From Epiperipatus broadwayi (taxonomy: Eukaryota > Onychophora > Udeonychophora > Euonychophora > Peripatidae): a stretch of DNA of 64,000 nt. The translations under genes and the position numbers were made by a program. The first letter of the stretch is position 1. Every line of letters begins with the position of its first letter. Positions 10,101-22,915 of this stretch are shown here, in pieces. Below the pieces are notes generated by a model. The model had not been told where the DNA came from and did no database searches. It saw only the letters and a list, made by a program, of their open reading frames with translations. Location of the stretch: NCBI GenBank assembly GCA_028023455.1, contig JAQFVV010012416.1, forward strand, positions 1,729,767 to 1,793,766, read 5' to 3'.

Positions 10101-12599
10101 TAAGAATGCCTATATTTCAAATCTTACTTTTTTGGTTTATGAATAATAATTACAAAAATAACAGAAAATATAATGTAATTTCTATCATTTTACAATCTTT
10201 AATATTTTTATTTTTTGTTGTATATAAATATAGTTCTATTCTATTTATCTAATAATATGTATTAAAAGCCTTTGTAACTAATCATGTAATTATGACAACA
10301 TGACACTTAATGTAAATATCTAATTCCATTCATTAATCATTCATAGTGCAAATATAATTTAATTTATATAATGTATTATTTTGACAATAAACTATATTTT
10401 AAAAAAATAGTGAAAGGAATTGCAAAGCAAACAGTAACTATTTGTTGACAATGAAAATCTATATCATTACAGAGTCGATGTCTTTTTATTAATTTGTAAG
10501 ATTAATCACAAATTCCCATTTTATTATGTGAATGATAGTTATGGATTTGTTTTGTTGTTGCCATGGTTGCATTAATTAGATGACAAGGACTCTGATATTT
10601 TCAATTGATTATTGAATGCCTTGCACAATTTTGAATCATTTAACTATTTTAGTTTTAACTATTCTACCTAGATATTAGCAATCAGTAATCAGAAAAAAAG
10701 AAAAATAGATCTATTCAAAAGAAAATATACATTTGTAATTTTGCTACATAAACTGATTTTGTTAATTGTTAACATAGATGTGGTTAGAAATTTTGTTTAC
10801 TTTTCTTGTATTAAATTATTTTTTTTACTAAGTATATGATATTTAAATATAGCTGGTTTGAACATACATTTTTATCTCAGCGATGGATCTTTATGCAAAG
10901 ATTTACCATAGCAATCATCAATTTGTAATCATTATTTTGATTTATAATCAGTTATTGGCTAGTAAACTGTCATTTTTTAAAAATGGTATTCACCAAATGG
11001 TGGGTCATTTTCTAAAATTGATGACACCATAGAACTTCGTTAAAGATACATCTTCCAAATATAAAATATTGGCATTCATGCTAAAAATTGTACCTTATTC
11101 ATTATGCAGTATACAATATTATGTTTTGATTATAAAATTAAATTATGATTCATGTATTTTATTTAATTTTCATATCAGTGCTGTCATTTATGATATATCC
11201 AAAGTAAAAAAAGATTTTTATCTTTAACGATTACAAAATAAAAAAAAGATAATTTCATTAAACATGGTAAGTAAGTAATCAAAAACATAATTTGAAAATT
11301 TATAACTACAATGTTTATTATCTAAACTTCATTCATTCAATCAATTTTATGGATTATAATTCTTATTAGTGTTATTTTACCTGTGGCAAAATATGACAAT
11401 TCATAATTGCAAGTTATTTAAAAAAAAAAAAATTTCATGTACTATGCAGCTAATAATCAACTTTATAGGATAAAAGATTACTAAATGTAAGTTTAACATT
11501 TATTTTTCAATTTTAAACTAATAACATTGTAATTTGTTTGTGACTAATTCAGTAGAAAAGCTGGTTTGTCATATACAAATCAGCAAATGAAAAAAAAAAA
11601 ATTTAATCATTTACATACATTATTAAAACTATAGCAATCAACAGTGCACTGTATTTCTTTAATTATACTTTATTTAATTTTATTGCATTTATGTAAAATT
11701 TAAAAATACAGTTTAAAAAAAAAGTAGCAGCACTGCAAATTGATTAAAAAATTACAAAAATTCTTTACTAACTGAACATAAAATTTGAAGTATACATGGT
11801 ATTAATTTTTTTTTAAATTTTAAAATGTGCATTCTGGGTTTTTTTTCATTCAATGAATGATTCAGGAAATGTCGTTCTGCTGCTAAGTAAGAAGCAAAAT
11901 GGCAGACCACCAATGGGAAATTTATAATTTTTTTAAAATTATAGCTGTTGAAATGTTTATATAAATTATATTTAATCACTAGCATTTTTTTAATATGCTT
12001 AATAAAATATTTATTCATTTTTTTTTTATAATTTGAATTCAAAGTAATGGATTAATTTTTTTTCGTTATAGGATCTCCTTATACTTGCTAATTTTTTTTT
12101 TATGGCTGCATGATAGTGATTAGCCGTAGAGAAATTGCTAGTATGTTTGTTATTATTTATTTTATTTCTTTTTCCGAAAATACTTTTGATGATTGTAAAA
12201 GCATAAGGTTTATTTTACAATTAATTAAAATTTCTAATACATTACGAATGTTCAAAAAAAGGATGAATTCACATCTTCAAAATAATTATCATCCACCTGT
12301 AATTACTCACAAATAAATATTCTAGTTTGAAAAAAAAAAAAAGAAAAATAACAAAGTTAGTACTCAAAGTAAGAAAACAAAAAGAAAAAATTGGAGTCAG
12401 AATTACAGTGAATGTCTTCAAAAAATTAGAAATGTGTTTACACAATCCCATTATCACAGTTAGAGCAAAAAAAAAATGCAGAAATGATGAGAAGATTAAT
12501 ACATAGGAATATGAAAAATTTGGAAATCTTTTTCAAAGACTGAAATATTGCTCATCTTTTCATCTAAATAAAAGGAAGATGTCATCTAAATAAAAATAA
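10101..12599. other. No recognisable feature
   Basis: 2.5 kb of A+T-rich sequence with many short A and T runs. The small open frames at 11752-12457 show no domain and look like chance. No shared repeat was recognised. Confidence 0.5.
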
Positions 12600-13230
12600 A
12601 AAAAACTTAAGATCAAACAAAAATATAATCCTATCTCATTACATGTAAAAGTAATCTTGTATTGTGGTCAGACTTATTTTCCTCATCTACTGAAGATTAC
12701 ATCTAAAATAATTTCTAGAAATAATCTCTTTGGAAAGCTAGCTGGTACTATTTCAGATTGTGATGCAATACTTTGCAGACTTCTTCCTTAGTATTAACAA
12801 GTGATCAATATTGTGCATCTTTTGGAGAACATTAAATTCTTGGAATGCTCAATCAAAAATTATAAGGAAAAATATTACTAGCACACCACTCCCATGCAGT
12901 GGCTTCCTGTTCATTGAATATTCTTCCAATCAGATATCATAACAGAAACTGCATCATAGAAAATGCAGATTGGATTCACCACTAATTCAAGATATCAAGG
13001 GATATTCTCAAACCAATTTCCCCTTCGAGAGAGAGAGGAAGGTTTCAAGCAAAAATCTTTTCAAACAATCAATGAGTTGTGGCAAATATAAATGTACTTC
13101 TTATGATACTCTCGGGAATTTCCCTTTCCAGGATATTGATTGGAATTTCATCAACAGATTCAGACAATACATAATCAATACATTCAACTGCTTTGTAAAT
13201 GGAATTTAATAGTCTTTGACATGTGCAGAT
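12600..13230 (+). mobile_element. Probable Penelope-like element remnant
   Basis: A frame at 12970-13209 ends with CGKYKCTSYDTLGNF, then an F/I-rich spacer and NTFNCFVNGI before a stop. Penelope-like elements have a conserved block between reverse transcriptase and GIY-YIG endonuclease with the pattern CG...C...F...Y.I...C.S..VIYLI.C. The spacing of cysteines and the following N-G-I fit that pattern with one decayed Y codon (TAA). No catalytic endonuclease motif follows. This is a family-pattern match by eye, so moderate to low confidence. Confidence 0.4.
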
Positions 13231-14573
13231 ATAATTAAAAATAAACAATGAATCAGTTAATTATGGTCAAATCTTGGTTGTAATGATAGAATAATGATTC
13301 TATCTTTTGGTTAGCAATCTCTAGCAGGTCTAAAAAAATTCTTAAGTTAAATATAAAAATTATATTTATTCTTAAAGAAAAATTGAAAATTTGAAGTTCA
13401 AATATATAATTCTTTCTGATTTATATTTTAAATTTCAGTTCTTTTTTTTTTTTAAATCTCATCACACCACCCATTTTTTTTAATTCTGGAGTTGCTTTTC
13501 TATATACTAGAAATTAATTAAATATTTAGGTCATTGATTTTTTTTATTTTAAAAAAAGCATTTTTATTAAAAAAAAACAACAACATATTATTAATGTAAT
13601 TAATTTTAACTAGGAAAATTCAGCGACAAACGGACTCATTTACTTTTTTTTCCCTCATATTAAAAATAAGGATTTTTTCTCCTCCCTTTTAATTTTGTCT
13701 TAGTAGTTAAATATAATTTTTGCGTGATATTTCAAAAGCAAAAAAGGAATTAGACTGCCGATATTCTTATTGAAGCAAATATTTTTTTAAGTTATTGTAT
13801 AGAAAAAACTGAATTTCCGACACTGTTTTCAGACTTACAAATGCCAAGAGTTTATAACTGTGGTAAAAAAAAAAAAGGAGTTGGTTGTGTATATATATAA
13901 TGAATAGACTAAAATTTTGACTTACAAATGATGAAAATGTAAAAGTTAAATGAAATGTAAAATGGGATTATGAAACATCAAATAGAAAAAAAAGAGAAAA
14001 ATATGAAGGAAAGAATGAAGGATAATAAAAAATAAATTTATTTAATGGGAATTCTTTCTAGAAAAGTGATAGAAACATATACTGCAAAAAAAAAAAAAAA
14101 ACTGTGGCTACAAAATATTTTAATAAAAGCAAATCAAAAACACGTCTCTGTATTACTAGTTTTCAATGTTGCACAAATCATTACAAATTTTAATAATTCT
14201 TCGTCTAGATAAAATAATAAAAACTGTTATACAAAATGTCACAATTATTAAAATAGATGACTCGTGGTCAAAACCAAGAATTTTATAAAAGAAAGATTTA
14301 CTATTTTTCTTTATAGCTTGTTTAGAATATGTGCAGAGTTAGTCGAGTTTTCATGCCCTCCCTTTGTTAGAAACAGAATTGCAGAGATGAAGATATAATA
14401 ATTAAATGATTAGTCACTTGGAAGATCATGTGACGTTTAAGCATCATAGCTGACAAGTTGAGTTGCTGCAACAAGCTGTACAAGTCAGATGTAAAGATTC
14501 CTTGCTAGGGACAAGAAGGAAAGTGAAAATGCATAATTTACACTTATAAAACTTTGTGTAATAGAAGTAATTA
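13231..14573. other. A+T-rich spacer with one dispersed repeat H copy
   Basis: About 14395-14480 (GATTAGTCACTTGGAAGATC, then ATGTGACG) is a good copy of dispersed repeat H. Elsewhere only A/T runs are seen. Confidence 0.45.
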
Positions 14574-14823
14574 TAAATTCAATTTATCCAAATCACTTCA
14601 AACACTTTTTAGAAAAACTTTTATTTGTACATATACATATACCTACGTTTCGACTGACCTGCAGTCTTCTTCAGAGACAATTATTTAAAAAAACTTTTTT
14701 TTTTCCAAAATAATTGTCTCTGAAATAGACTATAGGTCAGTCGAAACATAGGTATATGTATATGTACAAATAAAAAGTTTTGCTAAAAAGTGTTTGAAGT
14801 GATTTGGATAAATTGAATTTATA
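14574..14823. repeat. Family C palindrome with two hammerhead-like cores
   Basis: Two arms of about 115 bp (14574-14690 and 14706-14823) are close inverted repeats around a short A/T centre. The left arm starts AATTCAATTTATCCAAATCA. Each arm holds a CTGAAGAAG - hairpin - CGAAAC block facing inward to outward as in family E. An RNA across it would form one very long hairpin. Such head-to-head dimers can arise from inverted Penelope-type terminal repeats or from replication template switching. Confidence 0.75.
14647..14674 (-). ncRNA. Hammerhead-like core, family C left arm
   Basis: Reverse strand: CTGAAGA (14668-14674), one extra A, a perfect 5-bp stem GACTG/CAGTC, then GAAAC (14647-14651). 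The extra A between core and stem II departs from the canonical hammerhead, so activity is doubtful. The right-arm copy has CTGAAAT in place of CTGAAGA and is decayed. Confidence 0.4.
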
Positions 14824-15374
14824 GGATAATACGGCAAAAATAAAGAAAAGTGTGATTTTGGTAATATTTAAGAAGTAATTATAGTTAGATTATGAATGTG
14901 CCTTTGAGCAGCCTGAAAACGTGAATGATGATTGCCAGTGGTCAAAGCTGGATGGCATTTAATAATAAATATGATTTGAAAAAAATGATCTTAAATCAAC
15001 CAGTTATAGGAACAAAAATTAAAAAATTATATTCATATTGACTGAAAATGAAAGAATCCACTTACATTGACAAATCACAAGGACTTCATCAATATTAATG
15101 CAAAGAGAAAATAAATTATATATATATAATGACATAATGATACAATTCCAGTCAAATCCCAAAAAATAATGTTGGGAAAAAAGTCTTCACAAAACTTATT
15201 TAATATTTAAAATGCCCTATGCATCTTGAATAAAAAGTCTAGTAGTTTTTCTATCAAGAGCAGTACAGAAATGGTTTAATGTAATAAACTTAGAACAATT
15301 ACTTTAATTTTCAAGCAACTAATGATTTCACAGAAGCATTCATGGAGCACAAGTAGCACATTCATCACCAGGTC
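14824..15374. other. No recognisable feature
   Basis: A+T-rich spacer. Nothing is seen except a short TA run near 15120. Confidence 0.5.
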
Positions 15375-15640
15375 TGTAATCTGGAATTTGAATTCAGGAT
15401 GAAATGAAATTTTGATTTTTCTTTTAGGTATCTGGCCCATAGCCAACCTAAATAACCATCCAATATTGGTTAGTAAATAGACATCTATTTAATCTTAGCT
15501 AGAAAGTAAAGCAAGGGTGAGAAACTGCCCAATCACCAAGTAGCATGGTGAGAACTTCCTTCTTTTTCACTGTTCCTCTATGAGAAACAGTTGGACAGAC
15601 CTTTGTCCTAAAGTGAACTATGAATAAAAAAAATCTGCTT
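15375..15640 (+). repeat. Dispersed repeat I, copy 1
   Basis: It resembles 40545-40765. Shared blocks are GGTCTGTAAT-like/GGTGTTTGTAT at the left, a TTTTTCTtTTAGaTA block, CAACCTAA, and a right part with CACT-TTCCT-ATGAGAAA. It is diverged and has no coding frame. It may be a SINE body, but no clear tRNA boxes are visible. Confidence 0.4.
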
Positions 15641-15784
15641 ATCTTTACACCCAGAATTTAAAAAAAAAGCTGTAAAGAAGAAAGGCAGAAGACAGATTTC
15701 ATAAATTTTCAGTATGACATCTTATGATCATCATGCACAAATTAATCTTAGTTGCAAAGCAATAAATCAGTAAAAATATACTAA

Positions 15785-15910
15785 AAAAATAACTAAATTA
15801 GCTGCTCAGGAGATCATGTGAATTTTGAATATTAGAAGTGTTAGGATGAGCTTTGATCCTTGATCTTTTAGCTTTGAGTCCATCATTCTATCATAGTTAC
15901 TTGGTGGTTT
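15785..15910 (+). repeat. Dispersed repeat H copy
   Basis: It carries TTAGCTGCTCAGGAGATCATGTGA and then a CTTTGATCC/CTTTGAGTCC part, matching the arrangement at 41365-41490 and 55220-55430 (GATCATGTGA, then GAATCCAAGAACCTTTA-like). Family identity is unknown. Confidence 0.4.
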
Positions 15911-17879
15911 TCCTCCCCATGAACATGCAACTCAGTTGTTACATAATACCTTCTGTGATTAACACTTCATTCAGTCAGAAATATACCCATCATATTTTCC
16001 ATCTAATTCATGACATGGATAAACAATGTTATTATTCTGTCCACCCAATGTTCTTTGCTGTAGTCTGTGGTTCCACTAATGCCTGACAACAACTATATCT
16101 AATGATTCCAATACAAAAACTTAACTAATAAAAACCCATAAAACAAAATCATATAATGGGCCCAATGTTATAAAGACAAAATATATATGCATAAAAGCTA
16201 ATACAAAAATCTCATTGAGGAAAAACATTAGGCAAAATAAATATTTGTTATTAATATATTTTTCCTCGATGAGATGTGTATAGTTAAACTAAAATAAATT
16301 TATAATGTGTAATATACATTTTTTAACCAGCTTTAGAAGAGCGACATAAATGGAAAGAGCTGACTTGTGTAAAGGCAGTTTAGGCAACAATTTGCAGCCT
16401 GCAGACATGCCCCCCCTCTCAATATTTGTAAGATTTTTCCAAGTTATTAAGATCTTATGAATTTACTCTGGTTGAGAATTTCACAACCTAATACCATTTC
16501 AAGTCTTGAAAAGTATAATTATAGCTTTACATATGGTTGATTAATGAAAAATAAAATTCAAAGTAATACGAAATCTTCACAGTATTGGTTTTGGTGTCCT
16601 TTGCACTTTGAATTTACATAACTTTCAAGAGGAATTGGAAATTAAAAATCTCTTCTAGAAGCAGCCTCAATAGAACGGAGAAGAAATAGGTTATTACTAA
16701 AACTGTATTAATTTATTGCCGATATACTTTTTTTTATCTCACTCAGCTTACCATTTTCAAGTATTTCAATTAGGTTTTTGTTAGTTAAGAGAAATGGTAA
16801 AATAGTATTTACAGAACCCACTGCAAGATAAGTCTTTTCAATAATTCCTGGGTGGAGTGGGATGGGGGGGGGGCTTGAAGGAAAAAGCACTACTTGTCAG
16901 ATTTACTAAATTTGTAAAAAGTAAAAAATCTTAAGCTTAATTACAACATTAAAAAAAACATTGTTTTACATAATCAGAAATCAAACTCGGGTCTTGAGCA
17001 CAGCAAATGAAAAAGCATTATTATTATAACACGGTCTTTTTTTCTGGATGAACTTTGACATGAATGGAATAACAGCTCTGTGCGGTTTAATGCCATGGTA
17101 GATTGGCAGCTCTGAAGTTTAAGGTTGATGAATCACACCCAATTGTCACTTCTGGTTCTCTAGATTTCTTATGAACTTGTGAGCAATGATATCAGATTAT
17201 TAATCAGTATATCAAAATATCTTGCTAATGTGTATGGGGTCACACTCTAATCTAACCATCGTACAATTTATAAAATAACTCAAATTGACGCGTACACACA
17301 AAAGTTTTAACAAATAACTTACTAGTTTATTCACTCTGAATAAAATATATATTAGCAAATGGATAGTTAAAAGCAATAACAATTATTGATCATGGAACAA
17401 TTCGTATATCTGTATATAAATAAATAGCTAGTTAGAACTCATATATAACTCCATGAATTATTAAAGTTCAATAGCTATAGGTTTTTTTAACTCCAGTAAT
17501 TTCAGATACTTGTTCATTAGCAATTCCAATACGCACCTCACTGCGCACTGCATTTCTTGAGACAGTCTAATTAGATTTGATTGGTGCTCTTTTTGCTGCT
17601 AATACTGGTTTGCAATTGTACTATCAGCTTTCATTCTATTCTTCGAATTTTCATTAGTCTACTTTTCACTTTACTTCTATTGATTTCATTTTACATTCTC
17701 TATTCTCCTTTCATACAAATTTCTGCAAGTATTATATTAACTTTGATAATTTGCATATTGTTAGACTTCATTATAATACAAAACAGACTGTTGCTATTTG
17801 CAGTTCATCTAATTAGTTTTTCTGCATATAATTATTTCTAGAGTGATTCAAAATTCACCTCAGCTTGTAAACATACACA
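15911..17879. other. No gene; small hairpin and homopolymer runs
   Basis: A hairpin at about 16209-16276 pairs TCTCATTGAGGAAAAA with TTTTTCCTCGATGAGA. There is a C run near 16410 and a G run near 16865. An 86-codon hydrophobic open frame at 17581-17841 could be read as membrane segments, but it has no domain, no neighbours and the leucine/isoleucine bias expected from T-rich DNA. Confidence 0.45.
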
Positions 17880-18360
17880 TGTATATGTTTTCCTGAAGGT
17901 ATGTGATGATAGTATTTTAGTTGTATGGGATAGAGAAGAAAAATGACAAAAAAGAAAGTTTAAAGAAACTGTTCACATGGCAACGGTCAACAATCCCATA
18001 AGTCAACTTGTTGTGAGTATACACAATGTGTGGAAATCACTAATCAATTTTACTCTTAGGAAAATATAGAGAAATCAGGAGGAACTCACAGATAAGTATA
18101 TAAAATTTCTATTGATTGTTGCATTGGCAGGATGGCTCAGTTGGTTGCCTTAAAATTCAATATTCAAGAATATAATAGTCCAGGGTCGATTTCCATGCTA
18201 GTAATATCACTGGTCAGACCAGCAACATCTGAAGAAGAGAGAAGATTAATGTCTCTCGAAATTTTGTGCATATACTAAGCTGCGCTATTACTAATAGTTG
18301 GATGTATTTGGAATATTTAAATAAAGTTATATTTTTCTAAAGACATTCGATACTTATATT
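17880..18360 (+). mobile_element. tRNA-derived SINE, copy 1, with a hammerhead-like block
   Basis: Box A TGGCTCAGTTGG (18133-18144) and a box B-like GGGTCGATTTCC (18183-18194) mark a tRNA-type RNA polymerase III promoter, with flanking sequence shared back to about 17900. The body contains CACTGGTCAGACCAGCAACA, then CTGAAGA (18229-18235), an extra A, a perfect 6-bp stem GAGAGA/TCTCTC and GAAA (18258-18261). The 3' part has GCTATTACTAATAGTTGGAT and ends with TTTAAATAAAGTT. The copy at 20135-20430 shares the whole plan. Confidence 0.7.
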
Positions 18361-20134
18361 AGATAATGGAAATAGTCCAATATATAAATATACACACGTA
18401 GATGTATACCTTTATTAAAATATACATAACTAATCAATACACAACACTTGCTTATGTTTTGGATTTTTTTATTTGAATTATTGCAAGATTTATTATCATT
18501 GTTAGCAAGAAGGCAATAAATATTCTCATTACTTGAATTTAAATAAATATAAAATACTTTTAATAAATAACTTGCTGCTGGCAAAAAATATCTCTCCAGC
18601 AATCTTTCATAGAAGAATATAACATTCAAAAGATTTGCTATCCAGGCAGTGAGAACTGTATTAACTATTTAACTAAGAATAATACATTATTCTATTCACT
18701 GACCAATGTTGTTGGTTATTAGATTGCCTAAAGTTACCTGCCCCCCCCCCCCAAATTTGTGCCTTAAAAAAGAATTTTACTTGCCCTGATTCATACTCCA
18801 AATCACAGGTATAGAATATAGATGTGCTATCTCTTCACTCTGATATTAAATGTGAATCACCTTTTGGAATGACAAAATATAGAATCACAAAATTTAAAAC
18901 ACTTTGATTGCTGTAGACATATTTTGTTTCTTTTTTTGGAAAGTGTTCTACGTTTTCATTGCTTAAATAAAATGTAGCTAAACTAATTGATTACAAAGTT
19001 TTCTTTATTTCATCTCCTGGAATATTTGACTTACCCTTTTGCAAATAAATAGGCTATATGCATTTGGATTAATGCCTGACTTATTAACAAACCACAATAA
19101 TATTAATATTTAATAATTTTTTTTTCCTTTATGTCATAGGGTTTCATTCTATTTTATGGGTGTATTAGGGTAGAAGGGTTGACCAAAGAAATATATGCCC
19201 CCATATTGATAAAATTTACTGAAACTGTTGTGCTCATCCTGCCATATGAGTGTTCATATATCGCATGACATAACTAAATGATTACTATTACTATTTTATT
19301 TCATTATCAACCATATTGTTACAATGCCATATTCAAAACGAATATTGTACTTTGCTTTTAAACGATTAATAAGAACTACAATCATTATTCCCCTGCTCTT
19401 AAGGCAACTATTTTCTATTATAAACTTAATAATATTTTGATTAGGTGGACATATTAAAAAAATGTTGAAGTTATAACTTTTACTTATTACTGTGCTTTCA
19501 ATCCTTTTCACTTCCTATTTTGAAAATGATTGCCTTATTCATTGAAAAGTTTCCTTCTTTCCACTTAACAATCCAATATAATTTATTTATAAAAACTAAA
19601 AAAACTATTCTTTTATTTAAATAGAGATATTACACTAAGTCAAAAAATAAATCAGATAACAATTAGCCATAGTATTAATTTATAGATTTTAACAAACTTG
19701 TTATTTTCTTTAATTCTATTTGTAAATGTGGGTGCTGTGTTGGTAATGAGTACATTTTATATGGTCCGCTATCATTTACAAATTTCTTATCCATGACAAA
19801 ATTCAGAAACAAATATTATAGATATGGGGAGACTACTATATTGTGATTTTTTACTTTAAGACTGCCTTTGTCATTATATTATGAATAATTAATAGCATTA
19901 TAGCTTTAATGTTCAAGATGTTCTATGATATTGTGCACCAGATGTGACAGCATGAACTTCAATTCAGAAGATTGTCATTCTTGAGTCTGTTGTTCTACTA
20001 CTGCCTCAAAATAAAGTAAAAGATATTATCCATATCAATTTAGACTATTATTAGTATCATTTTTTAATAGCAGCAACAATTGTGACAATAAATTTAGTAA
20101 TATACAGACATGAGATTTTATATGTATGCTAGTC
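18361..20134. other. No gene; C run
   Basis: The flank shared with the second SINE ends here (TTAGATAATGGAAATAG). A C12-type run lies near 18741. Short frames at 18354-18629 and 19296-19511 (reverse) have no recognisable domain. Confidence 0.45.
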
Positions 20135-20430
20135 CAGATTTATGATGATGGTATTTTAGTTCTATTTATATACTGGGCTATTTCCATCAGGATGCCTGTC
20201 GGTTAGAGTATTACCTTAAGGGTACAGATTTGATTCTCATGCTAGTACTGTCACTGGACAGGTCAGCAATACCTGAAGAGTGGAGAATAATACCGCATGA
20301 AACATGCATACATTAACCTGTGAGCTATTACTAACAGTTGATTGTAATTGGAAAATTTAAATAAAGTTAATTTTTTTATAAAAACATTCACTACTTACTA
20401 TTAGATAATGGAAATAGATCAATAAATAAA
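20135..20430 (+). mobile_element. tRNA-derived SINE, copy 2
   Basis: It aligns with 17900-18380 throughout: GATGATGGTATTTTAGTT, a diverged box A (GGATGCCTGTCGGTTAGAG), box B remnant GATTTGATTCTCATGCTAGT, CACTGGACAGGTCAGCAATA, CTGAAGA (20273-20279), GAAAC (20299-20303), CTATTACTAACAGTTGATTG and TTAAATAAAGTT. Here the hairpin between the two core blocks is degraded, so the better-preserved copy 1 shows the ancestral form. Confidence 0.65.
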
Positions 20431-20990
20431 TACAAATGCTAATCTAGTGTCTATAAGACTTTTATTTAATAATATTATATCTAAGTAGGTTTTAGTGTGT
20501 AATAGCTTTGCCTTAGGATTTTTACATTTATGAAAATTTTGTTAGGTGAGCTTCCATCCAACCATGACATTTTGTCCAAATTGATAATTATGCAAATTGT
20601 GGCAGTTTCTTTATAATAACTGATGCTTTCATTAGCAAACTGTTGTCAAGTACCCAACTATCTCCACACCTTGATGCATGTAAGCTGTGATATAACTTGA
20701 TTAATATTTTGTTAAGACTTCTATCATGGCTGTCTAAAATATAACCAAGGTTGATAATGCAGTCTTGTAGCAAGTTATTTTTATCACACTTCTATAGACT
20801 TGCTTCATTCAATAAAAAGTACGGAATTAATTCTTCCTATTTATTAAAATCATCTAATCCTTTTTTCTTTTGCATAGTTCAAATGACTTTATTGTATATA
20901 AGATTATTAAAATTATATTAGTAAAAAAAAAATCAAGTCGTACATCATGTGACTTAACTTTATAAGCTTATAATAGAAATCTAATATAAC
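20431..20990. other. No recognisable feature
   Basis: Slightly less A+T-rich than its surroundings. A 61-codon reverse frame (20588-20773) has no domain that I know. Confidence 0.45.
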
Positions 20991-21180
20991 GAGCATGCTA
21001 ACAGCTCTAAACAAACTTTTTGATAACTGCCACAAGCGAAAGCATTTAAAATCTCTATCTAGAATTATTTCTACTCCCAAACCGGTTTCCAGCTAATGAC
21101 TCTCATCAGTGAGGTGTTAGGATATTCAGAATTAGATCAAAAATACCAACTCAAGCCCAGCATTTATCTAATACTTAATG
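20991..21180 (-). repeat. Family B element, copy 2
   Basis: The arm GAGCATGCTAACAGCTCTAA (20991-21010, continuing to about 21030) matches the 6.6-kb copy. The opposite arm is reduced to GCATTTATCTAATACTTAAT near 21159-21178. The central core lies on the reverse strand. The flank ACATCATGTGACTT to the left corresponds to the tail of copy 1. Confidence 0.6.
21076..21113 (-). ncRNA. Hammerhead-like motif, family B copy 2
   Basis: Reverse strand: CTCA, CTGATGA (21103-21109), a short hairpin (AG.../...CT), GAAAC (21085-21089), CG, GTT, TGGG. The core bases are intact. Stem I is about four pairs, and stem II is about three pairs with a G-G first pair. Better preserved than copy 1 in the core. Confidence 0.45.
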
Positions 21181-22692
21181 ATTAAATAAAAAATCGGAAA
21201 TTTTCACACACCTATATGTCTTCAAATCCAACTCTCTAACTTAAGTAGCTATATTATATTATATATTAGATTAAAATTATATTGTTAAAATCTTCTGATG
21301 ATTCAATGAGTCAAAACTTTTAGTGAAAAAAAATATGTAAAAAGCACTGTGTAAAGAAATGGGTTTTTAGAAAGTTTTCTTAAATTCTTTCCTCTAACTT
21401 TTTTTTGTCTTTTGTATCTCCCTATCTAATTTGATCATTTTTATTTCTTATCTAATAAATGATACTTTTATATATGCATGTCAATATGTCCCTTCCAATA
21501 TCTCTATGTTAAGCAATGTAGAATCTTTTTTTTTTTTTTCTGATCTGTTTAACAAATTATGACTTTGAAATCTAGATGGGAAGCTTTGCTGGTAATTTCA
21601 ACATAGGTTGTTCTGTAATTTGGTTTAGTTAAATACCAGATTACCACTATACACATTTGTAGTTGCAATATACACACATATAAAGATGAATAGCGTAATC
21701 AGAAACAATCACTTCACCATCATAATGGTAATCCTGAGCTTACTATTATGTATGATGATGATCATACATTCCAACCAGTATTGAAGATCACATCGTAAAG
21801 TAATTCTATTTTTATTTTAAACCCATTGCAGTAAGACTCATTTAGCCAAACCAGATAAGCTCGAGATATTCAGTCTCTAAACAATAATAGTTACATACTC
21901 ATTTATCATTCAGTTTTAAGTGGCTAACTAACTTGACTATGAATTATCTGCATGAAAAAAAAAATCTAACTTGTCTGTGTCTTGGACAAATTTCAAGTCA
22001 TCTAGCCGGTCTCAAACCGCAGGTCATGGACATGCCATAAATCTCTTCTGTCAATGATAAGCTTGAACTAAATAAGATATTTTAGCGGAACGTCATTTAC
22101 GAAGTCATTAGAGGTACTAATTAAATATATATATATAGTGTGTGTGCAGCGTAAATAATTATAAAAATTTATATTTTTTTAAAAAAAAAAGGTTTTATTT
22201 TAAAGATGGAATAGAGCAAGCTTACAAATAAACATTTCTGGTAAAGATTTATTATTGTTACATATATTTTTTTCATTCAATTAAACAATTTTTACGATGA
22301 CCAATAGAACTTTTATTTTAATCAATCAAACAATAATTGTTATATATAGCCTAAATGATTAGCCAATTAAATAGAAAAAAAAATACAGAAAATAAAAAAC
22401 GACCAGAGTAAAATACCATTTTTTATAACTGAGAACAAGATACATGTCATAAATACGTAGCCTTAAGCCATAAGCTTAATGAAGATCATTTTGTAAAGCA
22501 ATCAGAAAACAAGACATTTAAAAAAATAAATAAATAAAACATTATTATTAATACTATCATTTCAATAGTTTGCAATTTTTCTAGTTTGAAAAATTATGAT
22601 GAAAAAAATAATTCATCATCACCATTCTAATTCCAGAAAAGAAAAGACCAAGAGTAAAAGTTCATAATAAGAAAAAAAAGTTAATTAGAGTT
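21181..22692. other. No recognisable feature
   Basis: A+T-rich. A small palindrome ATGTATGATGATGATCATACAT lies near 21749. There are T and A runs near 21525 and 22185. No gene or shared repeat was seen. Confidence 0.5.
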
Positions 22693-22915
22693 AACTAAAT
22701 TCCAAAAGATTATAAAAGATCCAGAAAGAGACCGCGCAAGAGATGAATTGATGAAATAAGAAAGTGTGCTGAAATGATATGGAGAAGAGAGGCTAGAGAC
22801 CGGAGATGGACTGAACTTAGAGAAACCAGTGAATCAATGATGGTTAACAATGATGTGATTGGAGTCAGAATTGCTGTGGAAGGGTGGTCAACTGAAATGG
22901 TAATTATCATTCCTA
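22693..22915 (+). mobile_element. RTE-type LINE, 3' end fragment
   Basis: The forward strand carries the C-terminal block in broken frame: DPERDRARDELMK-like CCAGAAAGAGACCGCGCAAG, then GAAATAAGAAAGTGTGCTGA and GAGAAGAGAGGCTAGAGACC, matching the reverse-strand copies at 3.6, 4.9 and 23.1 kb. The tail contains AATGATGGTTAACAATGATG. It is a very short 5'-truncated copy. Confidence 0.8.

Noticed and set aside
17581-17841. 86-codon frame rich in Leu/Ile/Phe that looks like membrane segments
   Set aside because: T-rich DNA gives this composition by chance; no domain, no partner exon, no promoter and no conservation evidence.
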